Of a stretch of DNA of 5,942 nucleotides, positions 1-5,942 are shown piece after piece. Each line of letters opens with the position of its first letter. Position 1 is the stretch's first letter. The translations under genes were made by a program, and so were the position numbers. The notes below the pieces were generated by a model. It ran no database searches. It was given only the letters and a program-made list of their open reading frames with translations, and was not told the origin of the DNA. The stretch is from an uncultured Oscillospiraceae bacterium (GTDB lineage: Bacteria; Bacillota; Clostridia; Oscillospirales; Acutalibacteraceae), in contig USIK01000050.1 of assembly GCA_900554775.1 (NCBI GenBank), positions 1-5,942 on the forward strand, given 5' to 3'.

Positions 1-77
1 AGTAGATCGGATGAATTTACTCAAGGAGTAAAAGAAATGTTCCAAATTTACACTGGCAAAGATTTGCCTGACTTAAA
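1..77 (+). repeat. 77-base perfect direct repeat, copy A
   Basis: This stretch is identical, base for base, to 1256-1332 (offset 1255). It encodes the C-terminal motif of the family. Identity ends one base before the stop codon region diverges (AAC TAA here, AAA AAA in the other copy). It may extend upstream beyond the window. Confidence 0.95.
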
Positions 78-81
78 CTAA
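1..81 (+). CDS. 3' end of a fourth secreted-family paralogue (5' partial)
   Basis: Only the last 26 codons and the TAA stop are in the window. They read in frame from base 1 and end with the family's C-terminal motif (FTQGVKEMF, then YTG and DLPDLN). The first 77 bases are identical to the 3' part of the first complete gene of the array, so this is the end of another member of the same family, whose body lies upstream of the window. It ends normally at TAA (79-81), with a 43-base spacer before the next gene. This normal ending is the best local reference for the stop that the next gene has lost. Function unknown; secretion is inferred only from its relatives because its N-terminus is not visible. 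Confidence 0.9.
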   Translation, partial: SRSDEFTQGVKEMFQIYTGKDLPDLN

Positions 82-111
82 CAAAACTCAATTAGACTAA
101 TTATTAATAAA

Positions 112-116
112 AAGGA
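112..116 (+). promoter_or_regulatory. Ribosome binding site of the gene at 125
   Basis: AAGGA, preceded by further A's, lies 8 bases before the ATG at 125. The surrounding block (AAAGGAATGATCTT, then ATG) recurs almost unchanged before the gene at 2619, which supports both start assignments. The spacer ATG at 117-119 sits directly against the Shine-Dalgarno sequence and opens only a three-codon frame, so it is not a better start. Confidence 0.8.
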
Positions 117-124
117 ATGATCTT

Positions 125-1384
125 ATGATTAAAAAAATATTTTCAATTTTCATGGCTTTTTCATGCATCTTTTCAGCAGGAACACCCGTTTTTGCTGATA
201 GTGACGATGAATATTTGCCAATTCAATATCTTAAAGTCCATCAAATTTCAACAAAAACATCACCATCACAAAGTGATAAGTTGGTAAAAAAAAGAAGAAT
301 TGCTCAAAAATCATTTTTAGCCGGCCTTCTTCTCGCCACCGGAGCAGATATAGAAATAGCATTTCGGAAAAAATACAAAAACCTATTATCATTAACTGAC
401 TTTATGGTAAAGAAAATTAATAATATAGACGTTAATGTCTCAATAACATCAGCCAATCAAAATAGTGAAATAGCTGCACTGTTAGATGCTCTTAAAGATG
501 AAAATTTTAAATTTGAATTTAATAGTAGAGCTTCAAGACAACTCGTAATACTCAACGCAAAAATTAAAGACCATTTCTTGAGCCAAAGCACAATGCACAA
601 AATGGGTGAAAAAATACTAGAACTAATCGCAGAAAAAAGATCAACAATACCTGCACATGTTACAATAAACTTAAATAATGACATTGAATTAAAAGACAAA
701 ATTTTGAATATTTTTAATGGCCTTTTCGAACCTAATCCTACTAAAAACGAAAATACACTAAAATTTTTCGAATTACCTTCTGATTCAGAAAAGCTAGAAT
801 TCGTCACAAATCCTGCTCATGTAGATTATCTAAAACAACACCCTGATGCCACATCTCACCTCATAGTTTGCTATCAAAAAATGTTTTTTATCGGACTTTT
901 AAGTGCTCTTGGAATAAAAGTAACAGCAAAAATAAAAGAAACACTCGACGATACCTTCCCCGAATGTATCACAATTTGTAGGGTTAATAAAAGCCATATT
1001 TACCAAGAACAGTACTACACATTTTTAGAAAGCATTATCAAAAGTATTAATTCTAGTTTTCCACCGGAAAAACTAAAAATAGAAACTTTACCTATGAGCT
1101 ACATAACGCCATCAAAAGTTACTATTAACAATCAAATAGTTCTTGACCAAAATGATATTTTCAATTTAGGCCAAAAATTTTATAATTTACTCGATAGAAT
1201 AATATGGTCATGCCCTGCTAATCTATTTATGCATTACGGCTCTGTCTTTGATTTAAGTAGATCGGATGAATTTACTCAAGGAGTAAAAGAAATGTTCCAA
1301 ATTTACACTGGCAAAGATTTGCCTGACTTAAAAAAACAAGACTCAATCAGATTAACTATTGGTAAAAATGGAAGGATCTTATGA
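125..1384 (+). CDS. Secreted internally duplicated protein of unknown function, C-terminally extended
   Basis: I do not recognise a named family. Residues 1-24 form a Sec signal peptide: MIKK, a hydrophobic core, then PVFA with cleavage expected after A24. The mature part has no further membrane span or anchor. It splits into two related halves, about residues 35-205 and 235-403. Matching motifs are YLKVHQ (35) and YLKQHP (235); QKSFLAGLL (61) and QKMFFIGLL (251); INALKIKD-like strand region before GEKILELI (161) and ITINNQ-like region before GQKFYNLL (349); and a closing helix near 190-202 and 384-397. The start is fixed by an AAGGA site 8 bases upstream and by the N-terminus shared with its neighbours. 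After the usual DLPDLK ending the protein continues for 16 residues, because the stop found in the upstream paralogue (TAA) is AAA at 1334-1336 here. It now stops at a TGA overlapping the next gene's ATG, which suggests translational coupling. Role inferred only as extracytoplasmic. Confidence 0.88.
   Translation: MIKKIFSIFMAFSCIFSAGTPVFADSDDEYLPIQYLKVHQISTKTSPSQSDKLVKKRRIAQKSFLAGLLLATGADIEIAFRKKYKNLLSLTDFMVKKINNIDVNVSITSANQNSEIAALLDALKDENFKFEFNSRASRQLVILNAKIKDHFLSQSTMHKMGEKILELIAEKRSTIPAHVTINLNNDIELKDKILNIFNGLFEPNPTKNENTLKFFELPSDSEKLEFVTNPAHVDYLKQHPDATSHLIVCYQKMFFIGLLSALGIKVTAKIKETLDDTFPECITICRVNKSHIYQEQYYTFLESIIKSINSSFPPEKLKIETLPMSYITPSKVTINNQIVLDQNDIFNLGQKFYNLLDRIIWSCPANLFMHYGSVFDLSRSDEFTQGVKEMFQIYTGKDLPDLKKQDSIRLTIGKNGRIL
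1256..1332 (+). repeat. 77-base perfect direct repeat, copy B
   Basis: This is the second copy of the sequence at 1-77, lying inside the 3' end of the gene that starts at 125. The perfect match, including silent positions, contrasts with the weaker match of the same region to the gene at 1381. It points to a recent duplication or to gene conversion between array members. Confidence 0.95.
1370..1376 (+). promoter_or_regulatory. Ribosome binding site of the gene at 1381, inside the preceding gene
   Basis: GGAAGGA holds two overlapping GGA cores, 8 and 4 bases before the ATG at 1381. Aligned with the spacer at 82-124, it carries a one-base insertion (T before GGA) and a T-to-G change that turns the spacer ATG into AGG. 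It lies within the extended reading frame of the upstream gene, so ribosomes finishing that gene would pass over it. Confidence 0.7.
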
Positions 1385-2571
1385 TTAAAAAAACACTTTC
1401 AACTTTCATGGCTTTTTCATGCATTTTTTCAGCAGGAACACCTGTTTTTGCTGATGGCGATGAATATTTGCCAATTCAATATTGTAAAAAACATCAAATT
1501 CCAACAAAACCATCAGTAACTGTTGCTTTATCTAAAAAAAGAAAAATTATTCAAAAAGCATTTTTAGCCGGCCTTCTTTTCGCCACCGGAGCAAATGTAG
1601 AAATAGTATTTCTGAAAAAAAATTCAATACCTAATTTTACGGTACAAAAAATTAATGATACATACGTTGATGTCCCGAATTCATCAGCTAAACAAAACAA
1701 TGAAATCACCGCAATTTTAAATGCACTTCAAAACAAAAATTTTAAATTTGAATTTAGCAATAGGCGTAAACACCTTACAATACTTAGTGCAAAAATTAAT
1801 GGTTACCTTCTAAATCAAAACACAATCTACAAAATGGGTGAAAAAGTATTAGAACTAATCGTAGAAAAGAAATCAACAATACCTGCACATGTTGCAATGG
1901 ACTTAAACAATGATATTGAATTAACTAACAAAATTTTGAATATTTTTAATGGCCTTTTAGAACCAAATCCTACTAAAAGCGAAAATTCAATTAAATTTTT
2001 CGAGTTACCTTCTGACTCAAAAGAAACAGAACCCGTCACAAATCCTATTCATGTAAATTATCTAAAACAATACCCTGATACCTCATCTTACCTTCTAGTT
2101 TGCTATCAAAAAATGTTCTTTGCCGGGCTTTTAAGTGCTCTTGGGGAAGAAGTAACAGTAATGGAAAAGATGCCTCTTAAGAAGGAATTCCCGGAATGTG
2201 TTGAAATTCATAAGGTCGCTAAATACCCTACCAAATTCACAGGAGAGCGTTATAGATTTTTAGAAAATATGGTTAAACATATTAATTATATTTTCCTGCC
2301 AGAAAAACTAAAAATAGAATCCTTACCTCTGAGCTATTTCACGCCAATAAGAATCACTATTGATGATCAAATAGTTCTCAGCGAAAGCGACATTTTTAAC
2401 TTAGGCCAAAAATTTTATAATTTAATTTATGAAATTTTATCTGATCCTGCTGTTCATCAAGTTACAAGACCTTTTCAACTAATACATTTAAACAATTTAC
2501 CTTTATTTACTCAAGGAGTAAAAGAAATTTTTAAAGATTACACCGGCATGAATTTGCCTGATCTAAAATAA
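1381..2571 (+). CDS. Secreted internally duplicated protein of unknown function, second complete copy
   Basis: This is a close paralogue of the gene at 125, sharing the signal peptide nearly unchanged (cleavage expected after VFA, residue 24) and most motifs along its length. The two halves of the mature protein are about residues 34-195 and 227-396. Matching pairs are YCKKHQ (34) and YLKQYP (227); QKAFLAGLL (58) and QKMFFAGLL (243); GEKVLELI (153) and GQKFYNLI (342). It ends with the family motif YTGMNLPDLK and a double stop, TAA TAA (2569-2574). The ATG overlaps the previous gene's stop (ATGA), so it may be translationally coupled. There is no transmembrane segment after the signal peptide, no LPXTG motif, and no enzyme motif I recognise. 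It could be a released or wall-associated binding protein, but nothing in the sequence names a partner. Confidence 0.9.
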   Translation: MIKKTLSTFMAFSCIFSAGTPVFADGDEYLPIQYCKKHQIPTKPSVTVALSKKRKIIQKAFLAGLLFATGANVEIVFLKKNSIPNFTVQKINDTYVDVPNSSAKQNNEITAILNALQNKNFKFEFSNRRKHLTILSAKINGYLLNQNTIYKMGEKVLELIVEKKSTIPAHVAMDLNNDIELTNKILNIFNGLLEPNPTKSENSIKFFELPSDSKETEPVTNPIHVNYLKQYPDTSSYLLVCYQKMFFAGLLSALGEEVTVMEKMPLKKEFPECVEIHKVAKYPTKFTGERYRFLENMVKHINYIFLPEKLKIESLPLSYFTPIRITIDDQIVLSESDIFNLGQKFYNLIYEILSDPAVHQVTRPFQLIHLNNLPLFTQGVKEIFKDYTGMNLPDLK

Positions 2572-2604
2572 TAAAACTCAGACATATTTACCAATTACTA
2601 AAAT

Positions 2605-2610
2605 AAAGGA
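2605..2610 (+). promoter_or_regulatory. Ribosome binding site that decides the GTG start at 2619
   Basis: AAAGGA lies 8 bases before GTG at 2619-2621, exactly as the AAGGA site does before the ATG at 125. The ATG at 2611 is in another frame and stops after three codons. The GTG start gives MIKKALSIF, matching the N-termini of the two upstream paralogues, so it is the right start. Confidence 0.8.
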
Positions 2611-2618
2611 ATGATTTC

Positions 2619-3821
2619 GTGATAAAAAAAGCGCTTTCAATTTTTCTAGCTTTTTCATACATCTTTTCACCGGTAGCTAACGCTTCCGGGACCCCTAAAA
2701 CTGCACTGCCTAGGCCTTCAAAAACAGGGTGCAAATCAGATTCTTATTCTTACCTAAAAAGAGTTTCTAATCAAAAAGCCTTTCTTGCTGGCCTTCTTTG
2801 CGCAACCGGAACCAATGTTTGCATAAAACTTTACCCAGGCCCGGAAACAAAATCGTGCAATTTCACAATAACCAGAATTGACGACACAAATATTGAAGTT
2901 AGGAACCACATAGATCATCTAATTCAAATAAACGCTTTGCTATACTTTCTCGTCAATAACAAAGATATTATAGATTTTGAATATGACCCGCATACAAGTG
3001 GCATTTTAACATCTTGCATAAAAGTCAATGACTATTATCTAACGCAAAAAGTCATTCAAGACATAGGCGAAAAAATTTTAGAACTAATTTTAGAAAATAA
3101 AAAAAATCCATATAAATCACAACTAGGCAACATCTTAATCAATCTAACTCAAGATCCTTCGTTCAAGGAAAAAGTCACAAATATTTTTGAAGATATTTTA
3201 TATACCAATCTTACCACTACAGGAAATACACTTAACTTTTATACGTTTCCTTCTAGCTCCACAAAGAAGCTAGAGCCCGTCCAAAATTTTAACCATGTAA
3301 GCTACATAAAAAGGCACCCTCAAGAATCTTCACTCTTAGAAATTTGTTATACCAAGGCATTTTTTATAAGCATGCTTAAACTAGCAGGCGCAAAAATAAC
3401 AGTATCGCATTACAACACATACTTAGACTACGATTTAGAATTCATAGATGCCTTTAATTTGCGCAAAATTAACGGTATGGTTAATTATCAGAAAAAGGGC
3501 ATACACACTAAATATTTAACATATTTAATAAAATTAGTTAAAAGTATATTGCCGCCTGAAAAACTCAAAATAGAAACTATAGCTCTAACCTGCAGCATGC
3601 CTGTAAAAATCACTATTTGCAATAACATAGTCCTTAATGAAATTGATATTTTCAATTTAGGGCAAAGATTTCACAACATAGCCTATGATATCATGCGGGA
3701 ATACCGTGAAGATAGAACATATTTTAATTTATCTGATTTAGACAAAAGCGAAAATTTAAATCAAAGATTCAAACAAGAATTCAAAAACTACACAGGCGTA
3801 GATTTACCTGATTTAAAATAA
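2619..3821 (+). CDS. Secreted internally duplicated protein of unknown function, divergent third complete copy
   Basis: This is the most diverged complete member of the array. It starts at GTG, supported by the AAAGGA site and by the family N-terminus MIKKALSIF. The signal peptide is predicted to be cut after ANA (residue 22). The cysteine at position 14 of the other two copies is tyrosine here, which argues against lipoprotein processing in the family. The two halves are recognisable: QKAFLAGLL (52) with TKAFFISML (245); GEKILELIL (150) with GQRFHNIAY (348); and the strand before each, SCIKVNDYYL (132) with ITICNNIVLN (331). It is richer in cysteine than its relatives, with pairs such as C60/C67 and C325/C334 that might form disulfides outside the cell; this is inference. 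It ends with YTGVDLPDLK and TAA just before the terminator hairpin. Function unknown. Confidence 0.88.
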   Translation: MIKKALSIFLAFSYIFSPVANASGTPKTALPRPSKTGCKSDSYSYLKRVSNQKAFLAGLLCATGTNVCIKLYPGPETKSCNFTITRIDDTNIEVRNHIDHLIQINALLYFLVNNKDIIDFEYDPHTSGILTSCIKVNDYYLTQKVIQDIGEKILELILENKKNPYKSQLGNILINLTQDPSFKEKVTNIFEDILYTNLTTTGNTLNFYTFPSSSTKKLEPVQNFNHVSYIKRHPQESSLLEICYTKAFFISMLKLAGAKITVSHYNTYLDYDLEFIDAFNLRKINGMVNYQKKGIHTKYLTYLIKLVKSILPPEKLKIETIALTCSMPVKITICNNIVLNEIDIFNLGQRFHNIAYDIMREYREDRTYFNLSDLDKSENLNQRFKQEFKNYTGVDLPDLK

Positions 3822-3826
3822 AAGCA

Positions 3827-5856
<2,030 letters not shown>

Positions 5857-5858
5857 CA

Positions 5859-5942
5859 TTAATTATGAATAACGTCTTCTGCCGTGATTTCAGCTTGAAT
5901 TAACGGCATTTTGTGGCCCTTTTCTTTAGAAATTTTAATCGC
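5859..5942 (-). CDS. 3' end of an unidentified gene upstream of ligA (5' partial)
   Basis: The - strand reads in frame from the window edge for 27 codons to a TAA at 5859-5861, giving a C-terminus that ends KMPLIQAEITAEDVIHN. It ends 9 bases before the ligA ATG, with the ligA Shine-Dalgarno sequence inside that gap, so the two are most likely co-transcribed. In many Bacillota pcrA precedes ligA, but this tail does not look like a PcrA C-terminus to me and I cannot name the gene. That the frame is coding is inferred from its openness to the edge and from the operon-like spacing; the fragment is too short for stronger evidence. Confidence 0.6.
   Translation of the reverse strand, partial: AIKISKEKGHKMPLIQAEITAEDVIHN

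Larger units (their letters stand above)
1..3821 (+). repeat. Tandem array of at least four paralogous secreted-protein genes
   Basis: One partial and three complete genes of the same family lie head to tail on the + strand with homologous spacers. The unit length is about 1.25 kb. The gene starting at 125 and the gene starting at 1381 are close relatives. The gene starting at 2619 has clearly diverged but keeps the same order of motifs: signal peptide, KAFLAGLL, GEKILELI, PPEKLKIET, DIFNLGQ, YTG and DLPDLK. The array runs off the left edge, so its true copy number is unknown. On the right it ends at the terminator next to ligA. The genes are probably co-transcribed, judging from the short gaps, the ATGA overlap between two of them, and the absence of any visible terminator between them. 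I could not make out a convincing promoter in the spacers. Confidence 0.9.

Noticed and set aside
82..124. A promoter in the spacer before the gene at 125
   Set aside because: The spacer is AT-rich and offers TATTAATA-like stretches, but no -35 element at a sensible distance. In such sequence a -10-like match is expected by chance.
125..196. Lipoprotein signal (cysteine at residue 14 of the signal peptide)
   Set aside because: The residues before the cysteine (AFS) do not fit a lipobox, the hydrophobic region continues past it to a good VFA cleavage site, and the divergent copy has tyrosine at this position.
457..807. Open frame on the - strand inside the first complete array gene
   Set aside because: It is antisense to a well-supported paralogue. 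A similar but shorter frame appears at the matching place in the next copy (1827-2039), as expected when homologous genes share a shadow frame. No ribosome binding site is visible.
1334..1384. The first complete array gene as a pseudogene because of its abnormal ending
   Set aside because: The reading frame is intact along the whole family length and only adds 16 residues at the end. Stop loss with a nearby new stop does not break the gene.
1827..2039. Open frame on the - strand inside the second complete array gene
   Set aside because: It is the shadow counterpart of the frame at 457-807, shorter and without support of its own. Its resemblance to that frame follows from the similarity of the sense genes.
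2611..2622. ATG at 2611 as the start of the third complete array gene
   Set aside because: It is out of frame and stops after three codons. The GTG at 2619 restores the family N-terminus and has the right spacing to AAAGGA.

Overview
The window looks like a piece of an AT-rich bacterial chromosome, probably from the Bacillota (Clostridia-like). This is an inference from the AAAGGA-type ribosome binding sites, the short Sec signal peptides with no visible outer-membrane features, and the general look of the NAD+-dependent DNA ligase. No rRNA or other phylogenetic marker is present, so the assignment is tentative.

The left two thirds (1-3821, + strand) is a head-to-tail array of at least four related genes. 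The first is only a 3' tail at the window edge; three complete genes of about 400 codons follow. Each complete product starts with a Sec signal peptide and has no further membrane segment, no LPXTG sorting signal and no catalytic motif I recognise, so they are predicted secreted proteins of unknown function. All three mature proteins appear to be internally duplicated: the N-terminal and C-terminal halves carry the same ordered set of motifs about 190 residues apart. The array therefore shows duplication at two levels, a doubled domain inside each protein and repeated genes along the DNA. The intergenic spacers are also homologous (about 43-47 bases, with an AAAGGA site). In the spacer between the first and second complete genes the ancestral stop codon has been lost, so these two genes overlap by ATGA. 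The array is visibly more AT-rich than much of the neighbouring ligase gene.

The right third (- strand) holds a complete ligA for NAD+-dependent DNA ligase, with all adenylation residues, the four zinc cysteines, the HhH region and the BRCT domain. It lies nine bases downstream of the 3' end of another gene that leaves the window, so it is probably in an operon. The array and ligA converge on one short hairpin at 3827-3859, which can end transcription from both sides and contains the ligA stop codon. There is no sign that the ligase and the secreted proteins work together; they are simply convergent neighbours.

I saw no tRNA, rRNA, CRISPR array, transposase or integrase. The best candidate for something undescribed is the secreted, internally duplicated, tandemly amplified family.
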